DNA of 64,000 nt from contig JAUIIQ010000003.1 in assembly GCA_030431585.1 (NCBI GenBank), forward strand, positions 1 through 64,000. The letters run 5' to 3'. The position numbers were made by a program, and so were the translations under genes. The notes beneath the pieces were generated by a model. It saw nothing but the letters and a program-made list of their open reading frames with translations. It ran no database searches and was not told the DNA's origin. Positions 21,223-30,300 of the stretch are shown here, piece after piece; the first letter of the stretch is position 1, and each line of letters opens with the position of its first letter. The stretch comes from Gammaproteobacteria bacterium (GTDB lineage: Bacteria; Pseudomonadota; Gammaproteobacteria; Pseudomonadales; Halieaceae).

Positions 21223-22524
21223 GTGAGTTGGAGTTTTGAGACCGATAGCGAATTCCAGGAAAGCCTGGACTGGATAGACACCTTCACCCGCGAAGAAATC
21301 GAGCCCCTTGACCTGGTGTTTCGCGGCCCCGGTGACCCCTGGGACCCGGACTCCCCTGCCGCCAAAGCGATGGCTCCACTTAAAGAGATCGTCAAGAAAA
21401 AACGACTGTGGGCCTGCCATATCGGTCCCGAGTTGGGTGGCGAAGGCTATGGGCAGGTGAAGCTGGGCCTGATGAACGAAATTCTCGGCCGCAGCCGCTT
21501 CGGCCCCAGCGTTTTCGGCTGCCAGGCTCCTGATTCCGGCAATGCGGAAATCCTCGCTCACTTTGGCACCGACCACCAGAAAGCCAAGTACCTGCAACCG
21601 TTGCTGGACGGCAAGATTGCCTCCTGCTACTCCATGACAGAACCACAGGCGGGCGCTGACCCGGCAGAGTTCACCTGCACTGCCACCCGGGACGGAGACG
21701 AATGGGTGATCAATGGTGAGAAATGGTTTGCGTCTCATGCGCGCTTCTCGGAGTTCCTGCTGGTGATGGTGGTAACCAATCCCGACAGACCGATTCATGA
21801 AGGTGCGTCTATCATCCTGGTGGAAAAAGACACGCCGGGGATGGAGATTATACGCAACTCCGCTGTTGGCCCCTACGTGGAACAGGGAGACGGCGTGCAT
21901 GCCTATATCCGCTTTGACAACTGCCGCGTTCCTGCCGACCACCTGCTCGGTAAGGAAGGCGAGGGTTTCCTGGTGGCGCAGACCCGGCTGGGTGGCGGTC
22001 GTGTACACCACGCCATGCGCAGTGTAGGCAAGCTCAAGAAGGCCATGGATATGATGTGTGAGCGCGCCGTCAGCCGCACCACAAAAGGTGAACTGCTGGG
22101 TCAGAAGCAGTTCACCCAGGAAAAAATTGCCGACAGCTATACGCAAATACTGCAATATCGCCTGCACGTGCTGTATACGGCATGGCTGATAGACAAGCAC
22201 AAGGAGTACAACCGCGAGGTGCGCAAGGAAATTGCCGCGATCAAGGCGGCAACACCCAAAGTCACCCAGGAGGTGGTTTACAGAGCGATGCACCTGCACG
22301 GCAGCCTGGGCATGTCCGACGAGATACCGCTGATGTACATGTGGGCCGATATTCCTGAACTGGGTGTGGTCGATGGACCGACCGAAGTCCACAAGGTGAC
22401 CGTAGCGCGTACCGTACTGCGGGACTATGAAGCGGCACCGGGGTTGTTCCCCACTTACCATTCGCCTACTTTGAAGGCTGCCGCAATGGAAAAGTACGGC
22501 CACTTCCTGAACGAGACCAACTGA
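21223..22524 (+). CDS. acyl-CoA dehydrogenase
   Basis: GTG start with upstream aaaggagcac RBS; CYSMTEPQAGADPAEFTCTATRDGDEWVINGEKWFASHA; LGMSDEIPLMYMWAD. Confidence 0.94.
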   Translation: MSWSFETDSEFQESLDWIDTFTREEIEPLDLVFRGPGDPWDPDSPAAKAMAPLKEIVKKKRLWACHIGPELGGEGYGQVKLGLMNEILGRSRFGPSVFGCQAPDSGNAEILAHFGTDHQKAKYLQPLLDGKIASCYSMTEPQAGADPAEFTCTATRDGDEWVINGEKWFASHARFSEFLLVMVVTNPDRPIHEGASIILVEKDTPGMEIIRNSAVGPYVEQGDGVHAYIRFDNCRVPADHLLGKEGEGFLVAQTRLGGGRVHHAMRSVGKLKKAMDMMCERAVSRTTKGELLGQKQFTQEKIADSYTQILQYRLHVLYTAWLIDKHKEYNREVRKEIAAIKAATPKVTQEVVYRAMHLHGSLGMSDEIPLMYMWADIPELGVVDGPTEVHKVTVARTVLRDYEAAPGLFPTYHSPTLKAAAMEKYGHFLNETN

Positions 22525-22567
22525 TACCAACTTTGGTAACACTACGACTGAGGCAAGGAGAAACATA

Positions 22568-24196
22568 ATGACTACTCAGCAGAAACCAGACTTTGACGCA
22601 ATCGCAGTGGGTGCCGGTTTTGCCGGTCTCGCACTGATTCACCACCTGCGCGAAGCGGGCCAGACCATTCGCGTATTTGACAAGGCTTCTGACGTCGGTG
22701 GCACCTGGACGTGGAACCGCTACCCCGGCGCCATGACAGACAGTGAGAGCTACTACTACTGCCTGACATTTTCCAAAGAACTCTTGCAGGAATGGTCCTG
22801 GACCAGGCGCTTTCCCGACTGGAAAGAGACCCATGACTATATGCGCTTTGTCGCAGACAAGTGCGACATGTGGCGAGACATCCAGCTCAATACCGAGATT
22901 GTCAGCGCAGACTACCAGACAGATACGGGTTTGTGGTTGGTGAAAACCGGCGACGGCGAGGCCTACACCTGTAAATACTTCATCAGCGGCATGGGCATGA
23001 TCTCTGAACCCGTCATTCCCAAAATCAGCGGTATGGACACGTTCAAAGGCCCCCTGTTCCACTCGTCTCGCTGGCCCCGGGAAGGGCTGGACTACGCTGG
23101 AAAACGTGTTGGCATTATCGGCGCAGGGGCAACAACGGTGCAGATGCTGCCTGTTATGGCACAAGACGCCGCCAGCGTGACGGTGTTCCACAGAACACCG
23201 AACTTCATCATGCCCGCGATGCAAAAGCCGATGACACCGGAGTGGGAAAAAGAGATTAAGGAGAACTACGACGAAATCGTTGCGAGGTGTCGTAACCATT
23301 CCTTCGGCATGGATTTCAATACCGCCGGGCGTACCATGGCAGAAACGCCGCAGGAGGACGTCCAAAAGATTTTTGAAGAGAACTGGAAAGGCAGTTTTCG
23401 CTGGGTGTTCGAGACCTTTGACGACCTGTTGTCAAACCCTGAAGCAAACAAGGCAGCCCGTCAGTTCATTATCGACAAGATGAGAGAAAGAATCTCTGAC
23501 CCCGAGGTAGCGGATATTCTGGTACCGGACATTGACGATTACGCGCTCTTTGCCAAGCGCCCTCCTCTGGACCATGGCTACCTTGAAGCCTATGACCGTG
23601 ACAATGTTCACCTGGTGGACATCAAGGACCGCGAACCCATCGTTGAAATCACCGAGACGGGGCTGCGTACAACCGAGAACCACTACGAGTTCGACATTAT
23701 CGTTCTGGCCACTGGCTTCCGCGCCTACACCGGCGCACTGGAAGCATTCCCCATCCGCGGAGCGAGCGGCCAATCATTGCGTGAAAAGTGGCAGGACACC
23801 TCCAACTGCATCATGGGTGTGTGCGCCGCAGACTTCCCCAACCTGTTCATGATCACAGGACCACAGGCACCTTTCGCCAACTTGCCAACCTCCATTGAAC
23901 AGAATGCGATCTGGATCGCAGACTGTATCAAGAAGATGGAAAGTGAAGGGTATGATGTGTTCAAACCCAGGAAGGATGCCGAGGACGAATGGTCTGCCCA
24001 TGTAACTGACGTGCACCAGCAAACCTTGCTGAACGACGGCGACAAAGTGCATTCATGGATGATGGGCGCCAATATCGAGGGGCATAAGCCGAGAGTACTG
24101 ATCTACTTCGGCGGGGCGAATGTCTACTACGACAAGCTTCGCGAATCCGTGGACGCTGGCTTCCCGGAGCTGGAGTTTCAGAAGCTCGCTGGCTAA
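22568..24196 (+). CDS. flavin-containing / Baeyer-Villiger-type monooxygenase
   Basis: GAGFAGLALIHHLREAGQTIRVFDKASDVGGTWTWNRYPGAMTDSESYYY; BVMO fingerprint FKGPLFHSSRWP; second Rossmann VGIIGAGATTVQ. Confidence 0.93.
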   Translation: MTTQQKPDFDAIAVGAGFAGLALIHHLREAGQTIRVFDKASDVGGTWTWNRYPGAMTDSESYYYCLTFSKELLQEWSWTRRFPDWKETHDYMRFVADKCDMWRDIQLNTEIVSADYQTDTGLWLVKTGDGEAYTCKYFISGMGMISEPVIPKISGMDTFKGPLFHSSRWPREGLDYAGKRVGIIGAGATTVQMLPVMAQDAASVTVFHRTPNFIMPAMQKPMTPEWEKEIKENYDEIVARCRNHSFGMDFNTAGRTMAETPQEDVQKIFEENWKGSFRWVFETFDDLLSNPEANKAARQFIIDKMRERISDPEVADILVPDIDDYALFAKRPPLDHGYLEAYDRDNVHLVDIKDREPIVEITETGLRTTENHYEFDIIVLATGFRAYTGALEAFPIRGASGQSLREKWQDTSNCIMGVCAADFPNLFMITGPQAPFANLPTSIEQNAIWIADCIKKMESEGYDVFKPRKDAEDEWSAHVTDVHQQTLLNDGDKVHSWMMGANIEGHKPRVLIYFGGANVYYDKLRESVDAGFPELEFQKLAG

Positions 24197-24248
24197 ACAA
24201 TAGCATCCCGCCACACCCGCAACTCGCGGATGTAGCGGAGAGTCCTGC

Positions 24249-24285
24249 AAAGAGCCCCGTGCGAGAACATCGCCGGGGCTTTTTC
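24249..24285 (+). terminator. Rho-independent-type terminator between convergent genes
   Basis: AGCCCCG...CGGGGCT stem (inner GCGA/TCGC pairing) followed by TTTTT; also A-rich on the opposite side so may be bidirectional. Confidence 0.75.
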
Positions 24286-25120
24286 AATCGTCCAGGCCAG
24301 CCTTACCCGCTTCACGGATGATGGGGCTGTACTCGGCGAAAGCCGGCCCTTCTACCGTGGCGCCTATGGTCACCCCCGCATCCGTGGTCAGCGTATGTCC
24401 TGTGGTATACCCCGACTCGTCACTGCCAAGCCAGAGCACTGCGTTAGCGACATCCTCAGCCAGACCCGGTCTCCCGCGCAGCGGGGAAAGCTCACCCAAC
24501 AGCGCTTTCGCGCCTTCTATATCGGTTGGATCGCCGGTCATCACCGCAGCTACCATCGGTGTTGCCATACTCGCAGCGGCAATCGCATTTACCCGAATAC
24601 CATGGCCCGCAAGCTCTGCCGCCACGTTCTTGGTCAAACCGACCACGCCGTGCTTGGCAGCAGCATAGGCATGGGGGCCCAGGCCGCCCATCACGCCTGC
24701 AGTACTGGCCATGCTGACAATGGAGCCGCTGCCCTGCGGCACCATGACCCGCGCTGCATGCTTTAGCGCATAGAAAGTGCCGTTAAGCAGCACGTCCATG
24801 CTGAAACGCCATTCATCACCGGGAGTGGTGGCAATGGGCCCGACCGCACCGACAATGCCGGCACTGTGAAAAACGATATCCAGGCGCCCGAAGCGCTCTA
24901 CTGTCGCATCTACCGCTGCGGCCACCTCCTCCTCAACGGTTACGTTGCAGTGTTGATAGAAGGCCTGGTCGCCAAAGGTCGCTGCAAATGCCTCTCCGGC
25001 GTCATGTTGAATGTCGCAAATACACACCTTGCAGCCTTCGGCAATAAAGCGCTCCACCGTTGCAGCACCGAGGCCGCTGGCACCACCGGTAATCAGCGCC
25101 GTCTTGTTAGCCAATCTCAT
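24284..25120 (-). CDS. short-chain dehydrogenase/reductase
   Basis: MRLANKTALITGGASGLGAATVERFIAEGCKVCICDIQ, YAAAKHGVVGLTKNVAAELAGHGIRVNAIAA. Confidence 0.95.
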   Translation of the reverse strand: MRLANKTALITGGASGLGAATVERFIAEGCKVCICDIQHDAGEAFAATFGDQAFYQHCNVTVEEEVAAAVDATVERFGRLDIVFHSAGIVGAVGPIATTPGDEWRFSMDVLLNGTFYALKHAARVMVPQGSGSIVSMASTAGVMGGLGPHAYAAAKHGVVGLTKNVAAELAGHGIRVNAIAAASMATPMVAAVMTGDPTDIEGAKALLGELSPLRGRPGLAEDVANAVLWLGSDESGYTTGHTLTTDAGVTIGATVEGPAFAEYSPIIREAGKAGLDD

Positions 25121-25205
25121 GTGATCATTTCTCCTGTCATTATAAAAAGTGTCTGAAACGGATACGCACGGGGCCATGGCGTTACCGACGCTGAGGCATC
25201 AAGGC

Positions 25206-25643
25206 TCAGAAATCGGCGCGGTGATGGCTCAGGTCGCCCGCAAGATCAGGACTGATATCGCGGAAGGTGAAGTGCCAGGCGCCATCTACACAACTGAATC
25301 TGTCATAGTAGTGACCTATGAAGATCGGCTGCAAGGGAAAGTCAGGCGGCACCGCCTGGTTGACCGTGATGTAGCATTGCGCGGTAGCGGTTTTGCCGCC
25401 GGGATCAACGCTGATCTGGACATTGCTCATCACATGTTTGGTGTTGGGTTTGCCGTCATAGAGAATAATATTTTTCAAGGTTTCCATCACTTCGGCCGAG
25501 CCCGTGTCGCCACCGGATGGGTCACCCTGCACCCGCCACGTGCCCTGGCTGAACAGGTCGGCAAACCCCTGCAGATCCCCTCGGTCAATCCGGTAGCAAT
25601 ACTCATTCATCAGGCTGAGGATATCTTCCCTGGCTGTTTCCAT
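25206..25643 (-). CDS. SnoaL-like / NTF2-fold protein
   Basis: REDILSLMNEYCYRIDRGDLQGFADLFSQGTWRVQG...GAWHFTFRDISPDL. Confidence 0.86.
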   Translation of the reverse strand: METAREDILSLMNEYCYRIDRGDLQGFADLFSQGTWRVQGDPSGGDTGSAEVMETLKNIILYDGKPNTKHVMSNVQISVDPGGKTATAQCYITVNQAVPPDFPLQPIFIGHYYDRFSCVDGAWHFTFRDISPDLAGDLSHHRADF

Positions 25644-25705
25644 TCGACGGCTCCTTGGGTAAGGCTGAAAAGGGAGTGCGACCGCAGTGCCAGCGGTCGC
25701 GGCCG

Positions 25706-26542
25706 CTAAAGCCCGGACTTACCGGCCTCGCGTTGCATGGGCGCATACTCATTGAACCTGGGGCCGCCGGGCATCGCCCCCGATGTAACACCCGCGTCTA
25801 CGGTCAGCGTATGCCCTGAGGTGTAACCCGCCTCGTCGGAAGCGAGCCACAACGCGGCATTGGCGACGTCTGTCGCCAGGCCGGGACGACCGGCCAGTGG
25901 TGACTCGTCAGTGAGCATCTTTTTGGTTTCATCAATTGCCTTATGGTCATGCAGGTAGGCGTCTGCAACCATCGACGTTGCAACGCTGTAGGGCGCAATG
26001 GCATTCACCCGCACCCCGTAGGCGCACAGCTCTGCACCGACGTTCTGCGTCAGCCCCACCACGGCATGCTTGGCCGCGGCATAGGCATGTGGTCCCAACC
26101 CGCCTGTCAGGCCGGCCACGCTGGACATACTGATAATTGAACCGGATTTCTGTGTCTTCATTACCCTGGCTGCGTGTTTCATACCGTAAAACACACCATT
26201 GAGAAGCACCGCCAGAGTGGCGCTCCATTCGGCGTCTATGGTGGTATCAATAGGACCGATGGCGCCAACAATACCGGCGTTATTGAACATAATGTCCAAT
26301 TGACCAAATTCTGCAACAGCCAGGTCGACAAGGGCTGCCACGTCGTCTTCTTTGGTCACATCGCACCGGGCAAACACCACGCCCTCGCCCAGCTCTTCTG
26401 CCAGTGCCTGGCCTTCTTTGGTCTGTATATCTCCCAACACGACCTTACAGCCTTCTTCCACAAATCTGCGTGCAGTTGCCTCACCGATGCCACTCGCTGC
26501 ACCAGTGATGACTGCAACTTTTCCCGCTAGACGATCCGACAT
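25706..26542 (-). CDS. short-chain dehydrogenase/reductase (paralog of 24284..25120)
   Basis: LAGKVAVITGAASGIGEATARRFVEEGCKVVLGDIQ, YAAAKHAVVGLTQNVGAELCAYGVRVNAIAP. Confidence 0.95.
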   Translation of the reverse strand: MSDRLAGKVAVITGAASGIGEATARRFVEEGCKVVLGDIQTKEGQALAEELGEGVVFARCDVTKEDDVAALVDLAVAEFGQLDIMFNNAGIVGAIGPIDTTIDAEWSATLAVLLNGVFYGMKHAARVMKTQKSGSIISMSSVAGLTGGLGPHAYAAAKHAVVGLTQNVGAELCAYGVRVNAIAPYSVATSMVADAYLHDHKAIDETKKMLTDESPLAGRPGLATDVANAALWLASDEAGYTSGHTLTVDAGVTSGAMPGGPRFNEYAPMQREAGKSGL

Positions 26543-26633
26543 GATTTTCTCCTCATCAGGTTCAGTTATTGCTTTTAATCGTTAGAAGTCGAACAGTACG
26601 CGATGATCAGGCTGTGCCGATGTCACTATCGGC

Positions 26634-27212
26634 CTACTTGAATGCCTCGCGTCGGCGATACACCAGGTCCTTTTCGCCTCGATGACCCACCAGCTCCTCA
26701 GGCATATCATGGAAGCCCTGACAAGCAGGCGGCTCTGTTCGCATCCAGTCTGTCAGGCCAGTACGGTGGCTAATTTTCCACACACCGTCACGCTTCTGAA
26801 AACGGTCAAGGTAACGCCCGCCTACCCAGAAATCCATTTCCGTATCCCAGGCATTTTCCGCCGCCTTGGGATCGCCCTTGGGGCGCATCCGGTGATACGC
26901 GGTGAAGTAGGTTTCCGCGTAGGCATCATCCCCCTCCAGCTCGATAAAGATATTGCCCAGCTGGTGATGCGTGCGGCTATGGGTGTTCAACACATCAAAG
27001 GCAAAGGCAACAAAATCGCCGGGTTCACCCGGTTTCGATGGCAGAGAAGGGTCTGAAGACGGGCCCACGAACAGGTGGGCATGCTGGGAATCCGGGTGGA
27101 AAACAGATCGTAGCATGGCTTCATCCATGCGATCGATTGCGCGCGCGTAGGTCATGATAATGTCGGAAATGGATTGCTTGTCCAGCAACCCCATCAACTG
27201 TTCTTCGTTCAT
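26634..27212 (-). CDS. SnoaL-like / NTF2-fold protein
   Basis: MNEEQLMGLLDKQSISDIIMTYARAIDRMDEAMLRSVFHPDSQHAH...GVWKISHRTGLTDW. Confidence 0.87.
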   Translation of the reverse strand: MNEEQLMGLLDKQSISDIIMTYARAIDRMDEAMLRSVFHPDSQHAHLFVGPSSDPSLPSKPGEPGDFVAFAFDVLNTHSRTHHQLGNIFIELEGDDAYAETYFTAYHRMRPKGDPKAAENAWDTEMDFWVGGRYLDRFQKRDGVWKISHRTGLTDWMRTEPPACQGFHDMPEELVGHRGEKDLVYRRREAFK

Positions 27213-27297
27213 GGCTGTCCTCCGAAATGAAAAACGCATGCCCCGTGGATAACAGGACACGCGTTTACCGTTAACACGTCATCAGGCGTGCTGGCGA

Positions 27298-29556
27298 TTA
27301 ATCGGCACCGAAGCTGTAAGTGACCTCGGCACCAAATGTCCGCGGTGCACGCGCCGACGCGTAAGCCCAGAGGCCGGACACATTCAACCCGTGCGCCCAA
27401 CCGTCTTCCTCGGTCAGGTTTCGCCCGAAGACACTGAAGGTCAAGCCGTTAATCGAGTAGTTGGCTGACAAATCAACGATATGCTGATCATCGTTCTCCA
27501 GTTCAGGCCGGTTGGTCTGCTCGATAAAGTGCTCACCCAGGAAGCGGTAAGAGCCGCGTACCCAGGCGTTTCCTTCGCCTATATCCCACTCATAAGTGGC
27601 GTCGACTGAGCCGGTGAAATCCGGAGCGCGACGGAACTCGAGACCGCTGTTGTCCACGGTGGCAAAGCCATCGAAGAAGGTGAACTCATCGTACTCCGAG
27701 TCGAGGTAGCCCAGGTTTGCCCGCAGGCTGAGGTTTTCAGACAGCACAGCCTGCACTTCGAGTTCCAGGCCCTGCATGGTCGCATCGGCCGCGTTGAACA
27801 CCGAAATACGCTGGCCTGTGGCACCTTCGGATGGCAGACCTATCTCTTCCTGCTTGTCCTTGTAGTCCATGTAGAAAATGGCGCCATTCAGACGTATCGT
27901 GCCATCGGCCCATTCGCTCTTGAAGCCCAACTCATAGTTGTCTACTGTCTCAGGGTCATAAGGTATACGCGCACTCGGTTGGGAATCAACGCGTCCGTTA
28001 AAGCCGCCACTGCGATAGCCGCGGGCGTAGGTTGCGTAGATCATGGCGTCATCGTCTATGCGGTAACGCACACCTACCTTGGGCGTAAACTCATCCCATT
28101 TCTCTTTGGGATCATCAGGAGCAGTCGACAGGTTGCCTCGCTGTTCAGACAACTTCTCATCTTCGGTGTAACGTCCGCCCAGGGTCAGGGTCCAGGTATC
28201 GTTGAACTCGTAGTCAGCCTCAAAGAACAATGCCGTGGAGTCCGTCTCCTGATGCGTATTCTGGGGTATGTCTACAACTGTGTCCGGAAAGTCCGGGTTG
28301 AACGTAATCCAGCTGCGCAAGCGAATATCGTACTCCGACTCCCAGAAATAGGCGCCTGCCACGAAGTTCAGTGCGCCGCCCGCATCGTAAGTGAACCGCA
28401 ATTCATGGCTCTGCTGTTCATACTCTGCCGGGCGATCAGTGCCAAAGAGCATCGGTGCTTCTGACGTGAAGTTCGTTACCACCGTCTCCTCTGTTTCGAA
28501 ACTGCCATAAATGTAGTTCAAAGTCAGACTGTCGCTAATATCCCAGCGCGTCTCGAATATATGTGTTTCCGCGTCAAAAGTAGCGTCATCATCATTAGGT
28601 ATCAGGTCGGCAACTGGAGAGAGCACTACCCCTGTCGGTGCTGGTGACAAAGATGCAGTGGTGGGTTCAAATTTAAGGGTCGTGACCTTATAGCGGTCGC
28701 CGGAGCTGGGCGTTGTTAGCGATTTCGCACACAAACCGAAGGCGCTACAGAACACGGTATCCGGTTGCGCCATGTTGACCAGCGGGGGGGTGTCCTGGAC
28801 GGTCTCTTCATTCTGGTAAGTGTATTCAAACTCCAGTGTTTCCGTTGCGTTCCACAGCAGGTTTATGCCGTAGGACTCGTAGTCCACCATGCCGTCATCG
28901 TTACCGTTATTAACGTTTTCGAAATAACCGTCCTGCTGGTCATTCTTCGCGGCGCTGAGTTTAACCGCCAGGTCTTCGGTGATACCAAAGTTGAGCACAC
29001 CATCCAGCCAGTAGTGGTCGTAGTTGCCGTAACCGGCGCGAACTTTACCCCCCAGCTCTCCGGTCGGCCTGGTCCTGTTGATATTGATCGTACCGCCAAT
29101 GGTGTTACGACCGAACAGCGTGCCCTGTGGCCCACGCAAAACCTCCACCGACGCCAGGTCAATGCTCCTGAGCAGCGCGCCACTGTTGGCACCAATAAAG
29201 AGCCCGTCGATGGTTACACCCACTGCCGGTTCGAAGTTTTTCTCTACATCAGCCACACCGATGCCACGAATATACATCGCCGCGTTACCGCCGGGCCCCT
29301 GGGACGTATCGTCGATTATCAGGTTGGGTGATATGAACGCCAGATCCTTGATATCGCGGGCGAAGGTACGATCGATCTCTGTCCCACTCATGGCGCTGAC
29401 GGACAGACCTACGTCCTGCATGTCTTCCTCCCGCTTCCGGGCAGTAACCACAATCTCTTCCAGGCCAAACTCTGCAGCGCTTGCCACAGGTGTCACGGTT
29501 ACGGCAAGGGAGCTTGTCGCAACGGCCAGTGCAGTGCATAAAACTTTCTTTTTCAT
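27298..29556 (-). CDS. TonB-dependent outer-membrane receptor
   Basis: Signal peptide; TonB-box-like EEIVVTARKREEDMQDVGLSVSAMSG; plug domain RGPQGTLFGRNTIGGTININR; C-terminal beta-barrel ending RTFGAEVTYSFGAD. Confidence 0.96.
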   Translation of the reverse strand: MKKKVLCTALAVATSSLAVTVTPVASAAEFGLEEIVVTARKREEDMQDVGLSVSAMSGTEIDRTFARDIKDLAFISPNLIIDDTSQGPGGNAAMYIRGIGVADVEKNFEPAVGVTIDGLFIGANSGALLRSIDLASVEVLRGPQGTLFGRNTIGGTININRTRPTGELGGKVRAGYGNYDHYWLDGVLNFGITEDLAVKLSAAKNDQQDGYFENVNNGNDDGMVDYESYGINLLWNATETLEFEYTYQNEETVQDTPPLVNMAQPDTVFCSAFGLCAKSLTTPSSGDRYKVTTLKFEPTTASLSPAPTGVVLSPVADLIPNDDDATFDAETHIFETRWDISDSLTLNYIYGSFETEETVVTNFTSEAPMLFGTDRPAEYEQQSHELRFTYDAGGALNFVAGAYFWESEYDIRLRSWITFNPDFPDTVVDIPQNTHQETDSTALFFEADYEFNDTWTLTLGGRYTEDEKLSEQRGNLSTAPDDPKEKWDEFTPKVGVRYRIDDDAMIYATYARGYRSGGFNGRVDSQPSARIPYDPETVDNYELGFKSEWADGTIRLNGAIFYMDYKDKQEEIGLPSEGATGQRISVFNAADATMQGLELEVQAVLSENLSLRANLGYLDSEYDEFTFFDGFATVDNSGLEFRRAPDFTGSVDATYEWDIGEGNAWVRGSYRFLGEHFIEQTNRPELENDDQHIVDLSANYSINGLTFSVFGRNLTEEDGWAHGLNVSGLWAYASARAPRTFGAEVTYSFGAD

Positions 29557-29574
29557 GAGCGTTCTCCGGGTTTA

Positions 29575-29589
29575 CTTTTTTAAAATAAT
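29575..29589. promoter_or_regulatory. weak type II-like site CTTTTTTAAAATAAT upstream of the TonB receptor
   Basis: 12/15 identity to 32423..32437 but imperfect palindrome and AT-rich. Confidence 0.2.
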
Positions 29590-29628
29590 TGAATGGGTCA
29601 CGTTTAGGGTTCCGATATCCGACTCTCG

Positions 29629-30117
29629 CTAGGCGCTCTCAGGCGCCGACAGCACAGTGCCGGGAACGGGGTTGAAGTAATGAATCTTTACCTGCCGATG
29701 GCGTATTTTCCACACCCCATCCCTGCGCAGTAACTTGTCGTAATAGGTAGCGCCAACGATAGTGCAGGTGTCTTCTCCTGACAGCCTGCCCACGCAGTCA
29801 ACGTCACACATGGCACTGGCCTGGTCCGCGTCTATAAACTCGATTCGCAGGTTGGTTGTCAGATGATGGGATTCGTCCCATGCCGGCCAAAGTACATCGT
29901 GCACCGCGCTGCGAATGCCATCATGCCCTTCAAAGACGCCAAAAGGAGGCCCGATATCCCACACGCAGTCCTGCCACCAGATACCAAGGAAACGGTCGAA
30001 ATCCCGCTTGTCGAAACCGTGGCAGTAGTCGGATACCAGATCTCGAACAGCGCTGCGGCTTTCCAACTCATCGATGCGGGCCAACAACTGCTCTATTTGC
30101 GGTTCACTGCTGCTCAT
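29629..30117 (-). CDS. SnoaL-like / NTF2-fold protein
   Basis: LESRSAVRDLVSDYCHGFDKRDFDRFLGIWWQDCVWDIGPPFGVFEGHDGIRSAV...DGVWKIRHRQVKIHYF. Confidence 0.87.
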   Translation of the reverse strand: MSSSEPQIEQLLARIDELESRSAVRDLVSDYCHGFDKRDFDRFLGIWWQDCVWDIGPPFGVFEGHDGIRSAVHDVLWPAWDESHHLTTNLRIEFIDADQASAMCDVDCVGRLSGEDTCTIVGATYYDKLLRRDGVWKIRHRQVKIHYFNPVPGTVLSAPESA

Positions 30118-30195
30118 ATACCAAGCCCAAACTCCAGATTTATGACGGGGCAAACTCCTCCCCTGTTATGTCTGTACCAGCTTGCATACAACTAT

Positions 30196-30210
30196 CTTGT
30201 TGTGAACAAG
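30196..30210. promoter_or_regulatory. candidate operator, type II palindrome CTTGTT-GTG-AACAAG
   Basis: Perfect 6-3-6 inverted repeat upstream of the SnoaL gene at 30117. Confidence 0.5.
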
Positions 30211-30300
30211 CAAGTTAAATGCAAACGATAGTGAAGTCAACACTCCCGAGAGCCCTCAGGGGCAATCTGATGCACGTCGAATCATGCGCATGAGTGGGTG

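Noticed and set aside
20364-21395. 343-aa version of the SDR starting at 21395
   Set aside because: Extension overlaps the divergent acyl-CoA dehydrogenase; MEKEKVWLITGASRGIG at 21095 is the normal SDR start
21154-22566. 470-aa minus-strand ORF antisense to acyl-CoA dehydrogenase
   Set aside because: No domain recognised; the plus-strand product is an unambiguous acyl-CoA dehydrogenase
27213-27297. Possible terminator between the TonB receptor and SnoaL genes (AAACGC/GCGTTT)
   Set aside because: Stem is short and interrupted with no clear T tract; not supported enough to call
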